From Dugong dugon (Eukaryota; Chordata; Mammalia; Sirenia; Dugongidae): DNA of 64,000 nt. The stretch spans positions 69,474,734 through 69,538,733 of the forward strand of contig CM057462.1 in assembly GCA_030035585.1 (NCBI GenBank), in the 5' to 3' direction. How positions within the stretch are numbered: the first letter of the stretch is position 1; the number at the start of each line of letters is the position of its first letter. Positions 33,541 through 47,175 of the stretch are shown here, in pieces. Under the pieces are notes generated by a model. It worked only from the letters and a program-made list of their open reading frames with translations. It had not been told where the DNA came from and made no database searches. Position numbers and translations under genes: made by a program.

Positions 33541-35242
33541 CCATCCCAGTGGCAGTGGTAGGAGTGAGCTCAACTAGGACATATGGAATGAAAAGTGGGA
33601 TGCTATTACCAGATAAAGGGGGAAGGGATGTAGACATCCACTGCAAAGTGCCAACAAGAAAGAGCATGAACTGAGTGCCTGAAGTTACCAGTGATGATCC
33701 AGCCTGAAATTGGTCCTGACACAGCCGCAAGGCATAGGCCAACCCTGATAGTGCTGATGCACGCCCTGCCTTGGCCTTTCCTATGCACTGTATTTGCACC
33801 ACCACCACTTTATTAAGACTCACCCAGAATGCATGGAGTGCCTGCTCAATCTTCGTTTATGCATGGCTCCACCTGCCTGGGTGGGACTAGAGGGCAAAGT
33901 CACTGGGTAGGAGTGCCAGGCTGAAGCTCCTCTGTCCTTGGTGGGTTCTGCTTCACTCTGCCCAGCCTTAGCAGTATCTCTCCTCATCTTGCTTATGGTT
34001 CTCTTCTCCTTCTCTGCCTGATTGTTTGTTGACCAGTCTCTATCATTAGCCTTCAAGCTCCTTGAGGGAAGGGCCAGGGCTGATTTACCTTTAGGTCCCT
34101 AGCTAGCATTCGGCATATGACTGGATGCTGAGTAGGCAAGTGTTTGTTTAGCAGAGCTGGATTTACCAGCTCCATTTAGCCCTACATAAGTTATGGAGGC
34201 AGGAGCTTCATGCACATGTTTAGAACAGTACTTGCTGGTTAGCACCTGCTGTTTGTCATCTCTACCTCTGGGCTGCTCTTCCCAGGGTATATATCCCCCT
34301 GCCCTGCAGAATTGCCATCCTTTCTGCCCATACATATTGCTCTTCCATAGGATCAGTTCAGGTGCTCAGCAAAGGAAATGACAGCAAGACATAAGCTAGA
34401 CAAGGCATTTCAAAAATGTTCATCTTGCTTACTTGACATATACCCAGGTTGTGGTGGGGCTGCAGCAGCTAGATCCCAAGCAAGACCTGGTGGATTCTAG
34501 AAAAACCTGTGTCTCTCTGTGCTTTTCCCACCCCACTACTTCCAAGAGTGAATTCTAGGAAGGTGTGTCTGTGGGGTTCGGCTTTCACTACATTGGATAA
34601 CAGTCTCATTTTGGGGAGGGCAAGGCCTGTGACTAATGTGCTGCGGTCCCTGGGCTAAGAACCCACTGTTGGGCTCTGCCTTCCCTTTATCTCTTGGGCT
34701 TCTCACACTTATTGGGAAAAGTGGCTAGAAGACTGACCATCCAACCAAACAGGCACAGATGTAGAGCTTAAGCTGTCTAATCAAGCAAACCCACGTCTGG
34801 AGGTGCCTTTTTCATTGGGTTGGTGAGAAATAGGAGGAAGACCCTATCCTGGGCCTGTTGATACCCACATAACCACCATTCCCCACATCCTAGTAAGACC
34901 CAGTCAACTTTCCTGCTGGTCTTTGGACACAGGCTTGTTCTGGGCCTTAGGAATTAGGTCAGTGAGCCAGGATTGGGGACATTCACCTTCTACACTACAC
35001 TTCAGCCGCACTGTTGAGCATTACATGAGCTGGAGGAGTCCTTAGGAGGGTCCCAGGTTGCCCTTCCTAGCTGATCAGACCGACTATCATGCCTAACTGT
35101 AGTCTTCTCTCAATATATAGATCTATCAGCAGGGCATCCTTGTGGCTTCCGGAACCCCACCCTTGCTATGAGAGGCTCAGGGGTCAAATCACCCTCAGCA
35201 TATGCTCTTCTAGGGACCCAAGTCCTCAAATTACTAGGCTCC
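33541..35242. other. Unassigned non-coding sequence
   Basis: No exon was recognised. About 34000-34150 may be an L2 or MIR 3' end ('cttcaagctccttgagggaagggccagggctgat'). Confidence 0.4.
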
Positions 35243-35318
35243 AGAATCTAAAGAGAAAAGATGGGCAGGTCCCAGTGCACAGAATCTGAAGAGAAAAGAT
35301 GGGCAGGTCCCAGTGCAA
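35243..35318. repeat. 38-base tandem duplication
   Basis: The unit beginning AGAATCTAAAGAGAAAAGAT is repeated head to tail (35243-35280, 35281-35318) with about one change. It is a recent local duplication. Confidence 0.95.
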
Positions 35319-35789
35319 CTTCCGTCTCCTCCTTCCCATGTTCCTTCTCACGCACTCATACACACCCTACTGAAACCTGATCCTAAGGCTGCCTCGCATG
35401 CTGGCAGAGCGGGCAGGCTGGGGCCCGTCTGCTGTAGCCTGCTCCACCCTGCCTGCTACCCTCTAGGCCACAGCAAGCAGGTCAGGTGTCCCCACCCCCG
35501 CTAGTCTGACCAGTCATTCCGTACCCCAAGGGCCAACTCCACCCTGGCCAGGCTCTCAAATTGGTACACTAGTCTTTGGACAGAAGACCCTGGATCCTAT
35601 CCAGCTGTGACATGAGACTCTGCCCAGGCCACCTGCAGAATTAACACAAACCCGCACACAACAGCACCTTTACCATCATCCCACCCCCACATTTCCTGTT
35701 GTTTATGGCCCCCCGGCTCAGCTTCCAAGGCCTCTGCAGGCACTGAGCCACCTCACAGGGGCTGAACAAAGTGCAGTGGGAACACAAGA
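35319..35789. other. Unassigned non-coding sequence
   Basis: GC-rich sequence with no gene or repeat recognised. Confidence 0.4.
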
Positions 35790-37590
35790 AGAGTACCTAA
35801 GTCTACCAGGGGGAATCAGGGAAGGCTTTCCAGAGGAAGGAGCATTTGAACTTAAAGAATAAGAAGGGGTTTTCTAGGCAAATAGGGGAGAGTGAGTTGG
35901 AGAACAGAGCAGGGGTATACATTTCATCCAGAGAAATAGCATGTGTAAGGGCATAAAGACCGGCATGTTCAGGGAGCTACGAATAGTGCACGATTGGTAC
36001 AACATAACAGTAGTCTCAGGAGTAAAAGCCAGATTGCATTAGATTCACGAGTGAATGGCAGATGAAGAAGTGGAGACAATATTGACTACTTTCTAAAAGT
36101 TTTGCCATAAAGGGATAGAGAGAAACGTTGGTAGCTAGATGGGGTACATGATCAATAATTTGTTAAGTTTGTTTGTTTTCACAGGGCAGAGACTTGAGCT
36201 TGATTGTATGCTCGGGAAAAACCCAACAGAGAGAATGAAGATATAGAAGAGATGTAACTGATGGGTTATGGTCCCCAAAGAAACAAACAGATTGGGGTCC
36301 ATAGCATGGTGTAGAGATCAGTCTTGGGGATTTAGAGTAGCGTGAGGAAGGAAAACTTAAGGATAGGTAAAGGAGCTGATAAATTTGTGGGTAAGGAGGC
36401 AAGAAGTTGAGGAAAATCCTATCTGATGGCCTTGGTTTTCTTTGTGAAGTGAGAGATGAGATCATCCTGCTTACAGAAAGGAGGAAAAGAGGTGAGAGTT
36501 TATGGAGAGTGGAGAAGGTTTGGAGTAGCTGCTCAGCAAAGTTGGGAACCCAACTAAGGTTCAAGTCCATGAATTTGTAGTGGCATCAGTCTGCATGAGT
36601 GAGTGCAGGGGGGCAGGCGGGGGCGGGGGGGAAGAATGAGTGAGTGTGTATGTGCTAGAGTGAAAAAGGTACAAAGGTATAGAATAAGATTAACCTCTGG
36701 TTGGGCTTTGCTTAATGGGTGGAACAAAAAAACAATGGAACAAAGGGGTAGAGGATCTTGGCAAAAGAGATTGAAGTGATATACCATGGATAGAATCTAG
36801 TCAGGAAAAAGACTAGAAATGTGTATGAAGTCAAGAAGTAAAGGAAGTAAGGAAAGAGAACATGCAACATTAAGAAGTTGTATTCAGAGAGTATTGGAGA
36901 TAAATATTTTTAAAGTAAAAAGTTCCAAAATGTGGCTGTTGAAGCAAGTGGCTGAAGTGGAGGGGACGTGAGGGTCACTGGGGTAAAGGAAGTCAAATGT
37001 GAGGCCAGAGTTTTAGGACATTGAAGTTTTTTGTTTTTTTGATTTTTTTTTTAATCGAAGGAATTGAGTTTGAATGGAAGAAAAGACAGATGCAGAAATC
37101 TTCAATGAATGTAACAGAAGTTGGTAGATACTTTACTGAAAACTTGGTGAAGGTAAATAATAAAAGTAATGGTGGAATGGTGGTGATAGAGGTGATGATG
37201 ATGTTGGGGAAAGCTATGGTACTGGCTGTGATTATTGTAACTTCTAGGATCTACCACTGCCCTTTCTGGGTGTGCTAGGTTAGCAATAGGGGGTATCCAG
37301 GTCTTGTTTCCTTCTGGAAACTGATCTCCATTGCCATGAATGTGTGCATGTGGTCAAGAGAAGGAAGAGGAGGAGGAAACTACCCTTGATTCTTGTAGGT
37401 TCTTAAGATTATAGAGTGCAACACAAGTTGAAGTGAGGGAATGGTAAGTAAATGTCTTTGGATTTGTGCAAGTACAATTAATGATAAAGGATAAAAAGCC
37501 AGGATACAAGTAAAAATGCATAACTAAGAAAGGGTGAAGAAAAACCATGGGATATGCCTAAGATGGATAGAAAAGGTTCTTTGTCACATG
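35790..37590 (-). repeat. LINE-2, antisense, long fragment
   Basis: Reverse L2 from the 3' UTR ('ggaaggctttccagaggaaggagcatttgaac', 'gtaagggcataaagaccggcatgttc') into the upstream ORF2 part ('gtgagagatgagatcatcctgc', 'gagagtttatggagagtggagaaggtttgg'). A 135-codon minus-strand frame at 36163-36570 is decayed L2 coding sequence, not a host gene. Confidence 0.7.
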
Positions 37591-37606
37591 GAAAAGAAAA
37601 AAAAAA

Positions 37607-38471
37607 TTAGATCCAATCTTCATACTAACCAAAATGGACCACAGATTTAAACATTAAAAATGAACACATATATGCACACTCATGTTCACTGCAGCATTAT
37701 TCACAATAGCAAAAAGATGGAAACAACCTAAGTGCCCATCATCAGATGAATGGATAAACAAACTATGGTACATACACACAATGAAATAGTATGCAACAAT
37801 AAAGAATAATGATGAATGTATGAAACTTCTCACAACATGGATGAATCTGGAGGGATATTATGCTGAGTGAAATAAGTCAATCGCAAAAGGGCAAATACTG
37901 TATGAGACCACTATTACTAGTCCTTGGACTAATGGACCACAGCTGCCACAGCCTCCACCAGACTGAGTCCAGCACAACTAGATGGTGCCCGGCTACCACC
38001 ACCAACTGATCTGACAGGGATCACAATAGAAGGTCCTGGACAGAGCTGGAGAAAAATGTACAACAAAATCCTAACTCACAAAAAAGACCAGACTTACTGG
38101 TCTGACAGAGACTGGAGAAACTCTAAGAGTATGGCCCCCGGACACTCTTTTAACTCAGTACTGAAGTCACTCCTGAGGTTCACCCTTCAGCCAAAGATTA
38201 CACAGGCCCATAAAACGAACATTAATACCTGTAGCTCAACCATGTATGTGAGACTAAATGGGCATACCAGCCCAGGGGCAAGGATGAGAAGGCAGGAGGG
38301 GACAGGAAAGCTGGACGAATGGAAATAGAGAACCCAAGGTCAAGAAAGGAAGAGTGTTGACATCCCAGGGCTAACAACCAATGTCACAAAACAATACGTG
38401 TATTAATTGTTTAATGAGAAACTAATTTGCTCTGTAAACCCTCACCTAAGCACAATAAAAAAAAAAAAGAA
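37607..38471 (+). mobile_element. 5'-truncated L1 with lineage-type 3' UTR
   Basis: ORF2 end ('gcagcattattcacaatagcaaaaagatgg', 'tggatgaatctggagggatattatgctgagtgaaat') is followed by the same 3' UTR as at 23.2-24.0 kb and an AATAAA tail into an A run near 38460. The first 60 bases may belong to an older L1 into which it was inserted, because 'gacataaaagtactagaaaaaa' after the tail resumes L1 ORF2-like sequence. Confidence 0.82.
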
Positions 38472-39948
38472 GACATAAAAGTACTAGAAAAAAGAGAGAG
38501 ACTGGAGCAAGATGGTGGAGTAAGCAGATGCACACTGCCATTCCTCCACAAAAATAAATAAATGAATAACAAGCAGAAACTGGCGGCATAAATGGTATCA
38601 CAACTCTGGAAACCAGTCAGCAGTTACAGCAACTAAACAAATGCTGAATCAAGAAAAAGGCAGCATAGAAACTGTAGGAAAACTTTGGTTTTCTACCCAC
38701 CTACATCTTACCCCATTCCCCCATTGGCATTACTGTCTTAAAGCAGCAACTGAGACCTGCACTCCCAGAGGGGAGCCCTGGTCTCCAGCTATAAACAGAG
38801 CAGAGCAGACTTTATAAGCAAATTACTACCTTTTGTCTGTTCTAACCTGTCTAGGGGCTACCTGAAGGACTGAAGCAAGGTACTTGTCTTGGTTTGGACT
38901 ATCTTGGAGTTAGCCTCAGGGGTGAGGGATAGCAGGCAACAATCTAGGGCTGTGACTGCCTGTAGCCACCTGGGGCTAAAGAGTGCCACTAAGGAGTAAA
39001 ATAGACTGGAAGGAGAGGCCGAGGGAGAAGTTCTTTTGGAAAGTAAGGTTTTCAAAGCACTGTTTATACAGGGGAATTGAGAAAGACATACACATGCTCA
39101 GTGCAAGGTACATGCTCAGAAATTACCTGAGAAGACACTACGCTTTCACCTCTGACTGACCCTAGGCTCAGTGCAAGCCTGGGTAAGTGCTGAAGGAGGA
39201 CCCCAGCACAGAGCCAGTTTGCAAAGACAGGGAGAAGGGTTTGTTTGTTTTTGTTTTGTATTGTTTCTTTCCCCCTCTGGTGTTCAATTGTATCTATGTC
39301 AAAACACTAGCTGAATACAAGCTATGAAACAGAGTCTTCAGTGTCTAAACACACCCAGGAAGTCAGTGTTTACAAAAATAGTTAGGATAAGTCACTAGCA
39401 AATGGACAACTACAGCCTTCAACAGTTTTTTAAAAAAGAAGAAAAATCCTAGGGAAGGGGAAGAACCTGATTTCCAGAGTTACCACATTATAATAGTTAA
39501 ATGTCCAGTTTCAACAGAAAAGTAACAAGGCATACAAAGAAATGAGAAAGGCTGGTCCATTCAAAAGGACAAAATAAGATGATAGAAACTATCCCTAAAG
39601 GAACACAAATAATAGGCTTACTAGAAAAAGACTTTAAAACAACAGTATTAAATATGCACAAAGAGCTAAAGGGAAACATAGACAAAGAACTAAAGGAAAA
39701 TAATACAGAAATAAAATGAGAAAATAAATAAAGAGATAAAAATTTTTAAAAGGAACCAAACAGAAATACTAGAGCTGAAAATTACAATAACTGAAATGAA
39801 AAATTCACTGAAGGGGTTCAGCAGCAGATTTAAGCTGGCAGAAGAAAGAACCGGTGAACTTAAAGATAGGACAATTGAAATTATTGAGTTTGAGGAGCAA
39901 AAAGAAAAGAGTAAAGAAGAGCAAACAGACCCTAAAGGACTTAGTGGG

Positions 39949-40443
39949 TGTCTTAGTCATCCGGTTCTGCTATAACAGAAATACCACAAGTGGATGGCTT
40001 TAACAAAGAGAAATTTATTCTCTCACAGTGTAGTAGGCTGGAAGTCCAAATTCAGGGCATCAGCTCCAGGGGAAAGCCTTATCTTTCTGTTGTCTCTGGA
40101 GGAAGGTTGTTGTCATCAGTCTTTCCCTGGACAGGAGCAGGAACCTGGGGTTCAAAGGACATGCTGTGCTCCTGGCGCTTGCTTTCTTGGTGGTATGAGG
40201 TCCCCCACTCTCCGCTCACTTCTCTTTTATATCTCAAAAGAGATTGCCTTGAGACACGATCTAATCTTGTAGATCTCATCAACATAACTGCCCATAATCT
40301 ATCTCATTAACATCATAGTGATAGGATTTACAACACATAGGAAAATCACATCAGATGACAAAATGGCAGACAATCACACTGGGAATCATGGCCTAGCCAA
40401 ATTGATACACGTATTTTTGGGGGACACAGTTCAATCCATAACA
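39949..40443 (+). mobile_element. Solo LTR, ERVL-MaLR type, inserted in L1 (fossil)
   Basis: A 495-base LTR begins TGTCTTAGTCATCCGGTTCTG and ends CAATCCATAACA. The perfect target duplication is GTGGG (39944-39948, 40444-40448). L1 ORF1 sequence resumes after it. It is a solo relic, same family as the other four copies. Confidence 0.87.
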
Positions 40444-41276
40444 GTGGGATACCATCAAGTGAACCAACATGCATAATGTGAGTCACAGAAGAAGAGAAGG
40501 AGAAAGGGCCAGAAAGAATATTTGAAGAAATAATGACCAGACCACATGTTAGGTTACAAAGCAAGTCCTGATAAATTTAAAAAGATTGAAGTCATACAGA
40601 GTATTTTCTCTGACCACAATGGACTGAAGCTAGAAATCAATAACAGGAAAAAAAAAAAAAGGAAAATATACAAACATATCGGAATTAAACAACATACTGT
40701 TAAACTACCAATGGGTCAAGGAAGAAATCAAAAACCACAGATTTCCTAGAATCAAATGAAAATGACAGCACAGCATACCAAAACTTATAGGATGCAGTAA
40801 AGGCAGTATTCAGAGAGAAGCTTATAGAACTAAATGCTTGCATGAACAAAGAAGGAAGATACCAAATCAAAAGCCTAGCTGGACAACTCCAGGAACTAGA
40901 AAGAGAAGAGTGAACTAAGCCTAAACTTACCAGAAGGAAGGAAATAACAAAAATCAGAGCAGAAATAAATAAAATTGAAAACAGAAAAACAATAGAATCA
41001 GTAAAACCAGAAGGCAGTTCTTTGAAAAGATTGATTAAATTGACAAATCTTTAGCTAGACTGACAGAAAAAAGATGCAGATAACCAAAATAAGAAATGAA
41101 AGAGGGGACATTACAACTGATCTGATAGAAATAGAGAGTTATGACAGAATATTATGAACAACTGTACAGCAACAAACTGGTTAACCTAAATGAAATGGAC
41201 AAATTATTAGAAGCACACAACCTACTCAAACTGACTCAAGAGGAAATAGACATAAATAGTATACCAACTATAACTA

Positions 41277-43343
41277 AAAATGCACAAACAGCAGAAGATA
41301 AACTAGATGAATGGGACCTCCTAAAGATTAAACTCTTAGGCTCATCAAAAGAGTTCTCCAAAAGAGTAGAAAGAGAACCTACAGGCTGGGAAAAGATTTT
41401 TTAGATACAACGTATCTGACAAGGGGTTAATCTCTAAGATATATAGAAAACTTTAACATCTCAACAACAAAAAGACAAACAATCCAACTGAAAAATGGGC
41501 AAAGGACATGAGCAGACACTTCTCCAAAGAAGGCAGGTAACGAAACGAAGAAATGTTTGCGGTCATTAGCCATTAGAGAGGTTCAAGTTAAAACTACAGT
41601 GAGATACCATCTCACCCTGACGTCAATGGCACTAGTCAAAAAAACAGAAAACGTGCTGGCGAGGTTGTGAGGAGACCAGAACTCTACACACTGCTGAGGG
41701 GAATGTAAAATGGTACAACCACTGTTGAAAAAAATGTGGCACTTCATTAAAAGGCTATAAATAGAAATACCATATGATCCAGCAATCCCACTCCTAGGTA
41801 TATACATACCCTAGAAAAATAAGAGCCATGAAACAAATAGACATATGCACACAATGTTCATTGCACCATTATTCACAATAGCAAAAAATGGGAACAACCC
41901 AAGTGCCATCAACAGATGAATGGATAAACAAACTGTGGTATATACACACAATGGAATACTACACAACGATAAAGAATAATGATGAATCCGTGAAACATCT
42001 CACAACATGGATGAATTTGGAGGACATTATGCTGAGTGAAATAAGCTAATCACAAAAGGACAAATACTGTATGAAACCACTATTATTTAAAAAAAAGTTT
42101 ACACACAGAAAAAAAATTCTTTGATGGTTATCAGGGAAGGAAGGGGGAGGGAGGGTAAATTACTAAATAGATATAACACACTTGGTAATATTGGTGAGGG
42201 GAAAGGCAATACACTATATGGGGGTAGTCAGCGCAACATGACAAAGGCAAAAGAAGACACTGAAAGGAACACAAGAACAAAGAGCAACTATGGCAATTAC
42301 TATAACATAGGCAATCCTGCAACAACAGTATTAACAAACATTAATTTACAAAGGAATACATAGGTAGATAGGTATGCTAAAGAGGCATGGGAGAGTGTAA
42401 GGGAGCGCACCCACCTGCAGATATAGGTTAGACTGTGGATATCTCTAAATACATATTTGTAGATATTGCATGTATACCAATATAGATAGTAGGACACACA
42501 AGAGGCACAGTCATGGAAACTTCTTATGCACAACCAGACACCTCCTGGGATGAAGATCCTAGGCTTGAAGGCTAAGGAGTTAGGGGACATCTATGTCAAT
42601 TGGCATAACATAGTGCATAAAAACAATGTTCTATATCCTACTTTGGTGAGTAGCATCTGGGCCCTTAAAAGCTTGCGAGCAGCCATCTAAGATAAAACTA
42701 GTGGTCTCTTCCCATCCAGAGTAAAGGAGAGTTAGAAAACCAAAGGCTCAAGAGAACTATTAGTTCAAAAGACTAATGGACCACATGCACCACAGCCTAC
42801 ACGATCCTGAGACCAGAAGAACTAGATAGTGCCCAGCTGCCACTACTGACCACTCTGACTGGGGTCACAATAGAGCATCCCAGACAGAGCAGGAGAAAAA
42901 TATAGAACAAAAAATCAAATTCATAAAAAAAGACCAGACTTACTGGCCTGAGAGAGACTGGAGGAACCCCTGAGACTATGGCCCTAAAACACCCCTCTGA
43001 CTTGGAACTGCAGCCATTCCTGGAAACCACCTTCCAGCCAAGCAATAGACAGGCCTATAAAATAAACAATAACATCCGAAAAGAATGTGCTCTGTAGAAC
43101 AAATAATTATCATGAGACTAAAAGGGCTACATTTGCCCTAGAGTAAAGATGAGAAGGTAGCGAGTGATAGGAAAACCGGATGAAAAGAAACAGGGAACCC
43201 AGGGCAGAAATGGGGAGAGTGTTGACACAGTATGGGGATTGCAACCAATGTCGTGGAATACTTTGTGTACAATTTGTTGAATGGGAAACTAATTTGCTCT
43301 TTAAACTTTCACCTAAAACACAATAAATTTTTTTTTTTTTTAA
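41277..43343 (+). mobile_element. Younger 5'-truncated L1 inserted in the older L1
   Basis: It begins in the 3' part of ORF2 ('gatgaatgggacctcctaaagattaaac', 'gatacaacgtatctgacaaggggttaatc'). It passes the standard ORF2 end at about 41830-42090 and the lineage 3' UTR ('ggggacatctatgtcaattggcataac', 'agccatctaagataaaactagtgg'), and ends at AATAAA plus a T/A-rich tail at about 43320-43343. Older L1 sequence resumes with 'gtgaggaaatcaaatcag'. The flanking AAATG is a possible short target duplication. Confidence 0.8.
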
Positions 43344-46226
43344 ATGTGAGGAAATCAAATCAGTGATCAAAAACTTCCAAGTGAAAAAAGAGTCCTGGAC
43401 CAGATGACTTCGCTGGGGAATTCTACGAAACATTTGGAGAAGCACTGACACCAATGCTGTTTAAACTCCTCCAAAAGATAAAGAAGGAAGGACTACTGCC
43501 TAATTCATTCTATGAAGCAAACATAAGCCTGATACCAAAACCAGACAAAGACACCACAAGAAAAGAAAACTACAGGCCAATATCTCTTCTGAATATAGAA
43601 TGCAAAAATCCTCAACAAAATACAAGTGAACAGAATCCAACAGCATGTTAAAAGAATTGTACATCATGACCACGTGGGATTTATTCCAGGAATGCAAGGG
43701 TGGTTCAACATTAGAAAATCAATCAACGTAATACAGCACATCAATAGAACAAAGGTAAAGAGCCACAGGATCATCTCTATGGGTGCAGAAAAAATATTTG
43801 ATAAAATCCTTTCTTGATGAAAACCCTAAAGAAGATTGGAATAGAAGGTAAATTCCTCAATATGACTCAGGGCGTATATGAAAAGTCAGCAACCAACATT
43901 ATACTTAACAGAGAAAAATTGAGAGCTTTCACCTTGAAATCAGAAACAAGACAAGGGTGTCCACTCTCACCAGTACTATTCAATATTGTATTAGAAGTCC
44001 TAGCCAGAGCAATAAGATAAGAAAATTAATAAAATGTATCCAGATTGGAAAAGAAGAACTAAAAGTATCTCTATTCGAGGATGATACGATCCTATATTTG
44101 GAAAATCCCAAAGAGTCCACAAGAAAACTTCTAGAGCTAATAGAGGAATTTAGCAGAGTTGCAAGGTACAAGGTCAACAAACAAAAATCAGTTGGGTTTC
44201 TATACACCAGCATTGAGAAATATGAAAGGGAAATCAGGGAAACAATTCCATTCACAGTAGCATCTAAGAGAATAAAATACCTTGGAATATACCTAACCAG
44301 GGAAGTGAAGGACTTACACGATGAAATTTATAAAACACTGCTGAAAGACATTAAAGAAACCTTAAATAAATGAAAAGATGTTCTGTGTTCTTGGATTGGA
44401 AGACTTAATATTGTTAAGATGTCAATACTACCCAAAGTGATCTATAGATTCAGTGCAATCCCAATCAAAATTCCAACAGCTTTCTTTACAGAAATAGAAA
44501 TACCAGTCCCCAATTTTATATGGAATGGCCAGAGACCCCGAATAGCTAAAGCAATGTTGAAAGAGAAGAACAAAGTAGGAGGACTTACACTTTCTGACTT
44601 TAAAACATATTATACACCTACAGTAATCAGAACAGCCTGGTACTGGTATAACAATAGACACATAGACCAATGGAATAGAATAGACAGTCCAGAAATTAAC
44701 CCACACATCTGTGGTCATCTGGTTTTTGACAAGAGTGCTAAGTCCATTCAATGGGGAAAGAAGAGTCTTTTCAATAAATGGCATTGGGAAAACTGGATTT
44801 CTACACACAGAAAAATGAAACAGGATCCATGCCTCACACCATACACAAAAACAATTCAAAATGAATTAAGGACCTAAATGTGCAAACTAAAACCATAAAA
44901 TTCTTAGAAGGAAATACAGGGGCAATGCTCTTGGGTCTAGCTTTTAACAATGGATCATCTAATATAATAACAAAAGCACGAACAACAAAAGACAAAATAA
45001 ACAAATGGAACTCATAAAAATTAAAAACTTCTGTTCATCAAAAGACTTTACAAAAAAAGTGAAAAGACAAGCTACCGACTCAGAGAATATCTTCAGAAAC
45101 CATACATCTGATAAGAATCTAATAACCAAAATATATATAAAACGTAACAAAAAGACAAATAATCATAAAATGGGCAAAGAACTTGAATAGCAATCTCACC
45201 AAAGAGGGCATTCAAATGGCCACCAAACACATGAAAAGATGTTCAACATCATTAGCCATCAGAGATATGCAAATCAAAACCACAGTGTGATACCATTTCT
45301 CTCCCACTAGGATGGCTAAGATTAGAAAAAAAAACAAAAATAGCAAATGTTGGCAAGGATGTGGGGAAATTGGAACCCTTACCATTGCTGGTGGGAATGC
45401 AAAATGGTACAGCCATTGTGGTGGAAAACAGTGTGGTGGTTCCTCAAAAAACTAAAAATAGAACTCCCATATGAGCCAGCAATTCCACTCCTAGGTATAT
45501 ACCCAAAAGACTTGAAAGCAGAGACGCAAAAAGAGACTTGTACACCAGTGTTCACTGCAGGGCCTAAATGCCCATCAACAGATGAGCAGATAAACAAAAT
45601 GTGGTACATAAATACAACTGAATACTACTCAGCCAGTAGAAGAAACAAAGTCTTGATACATGCTACAAGATGGATGGAGCTTGAAGACATGCTGAGTGAA
45701 ATATGTCATTCACAAAAGAACAAATATTGTATTACTTCAGTCATGCAAAAAGACAAGAGAAGCCAAATCTATAGAGACTAAAGTTTATTAGTGGCTACCA
45801 GGGGCGAGAGGGAAGGAAAAAAGTGGAGTTAACGGTGATAGAAAAATCGCGTTGATTAAGGATAGGCTTGCACAGCTGATAACTGTAATTGCTGTCAATA
45901 AGATATACATCTGTAAAAAGCTGAATTGGCAAAGGCTGTGTGATAAATATATTCACAACAACAACCAAAAAAGGAGTAGCTGCTGAAGCTGCATCAGAAA
46001 CTTTATGGAATTTGGTTCCTAGGTTTGGAGGTTTAGGGTCATGGTTTCATTGGGACCTCCCAGTTAATTGGCCTAATAATGTGTTTAGTGCTTCTCTTCT
46101 ACCTCCTGGTTTATTGCACAGTGTCTGGAGTCTTAAAATCTTGCAATTAGCCATCCAAAGCATGACAATTGGTCTCAGTTTGCCCGGAGCAACAGAAAAG
46201 GAGAGTCAGGAATAGGAGGAGGATAT

Positions 46227-46735
46227 TGTCTTAGTCATCTAGTGCTGCTCTAACAGAAATACCACAAGTGGATAGCTTTAACAAAGAGAAGTTTATTTCC
46301 TCACAGTAAAGTAGGCTAAAAGTCCAAATTCAGGACATCAGCTCCAGGGGAAGGCTTTCTCTCTCTTTCGGCCTTCTTCTCATAAGTGTTCCCCCAGACT
46401 AGGAGCTTCTCTGCGCAGGGACTCTGGTCCAAAGGATGCACTCTGCTCCCGGCACTGCTTTCTTGATGGTATGAGGTGCCCCCCTCTCCACTTGCTTCCC
46501 TTTCCTTTTATCTCTTACAAGAGATAAAAGGTGGTGCAGGCCACACCCCAGGGAAACTCCCTTTACATTGGATCAGGGATGTGACCTGGGTTAGGGTGGT
46601 GTTACAATCCCACCCTAATCCTCTTTAATGTAAAATTACAATCATAAAACGGAGGACAACCACACAACACTGGGAATCATGGCCTAGCCAAACTGATTAA
46701 AACATTTTTTGGGGGACACAATTCAATCCATGACA
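46227..46735 (+). mobile_element. Solo LTR, ERVL-MaLR type, inserted in L1 3' UTR (fossil)
   Basis: The LTR begins TGTCTTAGTCATCTAGTGCTG and ends CAATCCATGACA. GATAT and GATGT (46222-46226, 46736-46740) are a diverged 5-base target duplication. L1 3' UTR sequence is continuous across it. It is a solo relic. Confidence 0.83.
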
Positions 46736-47012
46736 GATGTGAAATGTGTAGCTAATTGCCTCCATAAATAACTGCCTCCTTTGCCGACAGACCAGAAGAA
46801 CTGGATGGTGCCCAGTTACCATTACTGAACATTTTGACCAAAGATTCTATAGAAGAATCCTGATCAATAGGGGGAAAATGCAAAAGAGCATTTCAAATTC
46901 TCATGGATTCTAGACTTTCTGGAGCCATGGGGGCTAGATGAAGCCTTGAAACTCTTGCCCTGAGATAATCTTTAAAACTTAAACCAAAAATATCCCCTGA
47001 AGTTTTCTTAAA

Positions 47013-47175
47013 ACTAAACAATAGTTTAGCTTAACTAGTAAAAAAAGTCTGCCTTGAGCAAAAACCAAACAATAATTTAGCTTAACTAGTAAAAAATGTC
47101 TGTCTTGAGCATTATACTCTTTTAAGAACTAGTAAAAAATATCTGCCTTGAGCATTATACTCTTTTAAGAACTCT
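47013..47175. repeat. Imperfect tandem repeats in L1 3' UTR
   Basis: The block 'aactagtaaaaaa(.)tctgccttgagca' appears three times, in two cases extended by 'ttatactcttttaagaact'. These are local duplications within the 3' UTR. Confidence 0.8.

Noticed and set aside
43454-45781. Several open frames of 90-152 codons with reverse-transcriptase-like sequence
   Set aside because: They are fragments of a decayed L1 ORF2, not a host gene or an independent retron-like system; frames change repeatedly.
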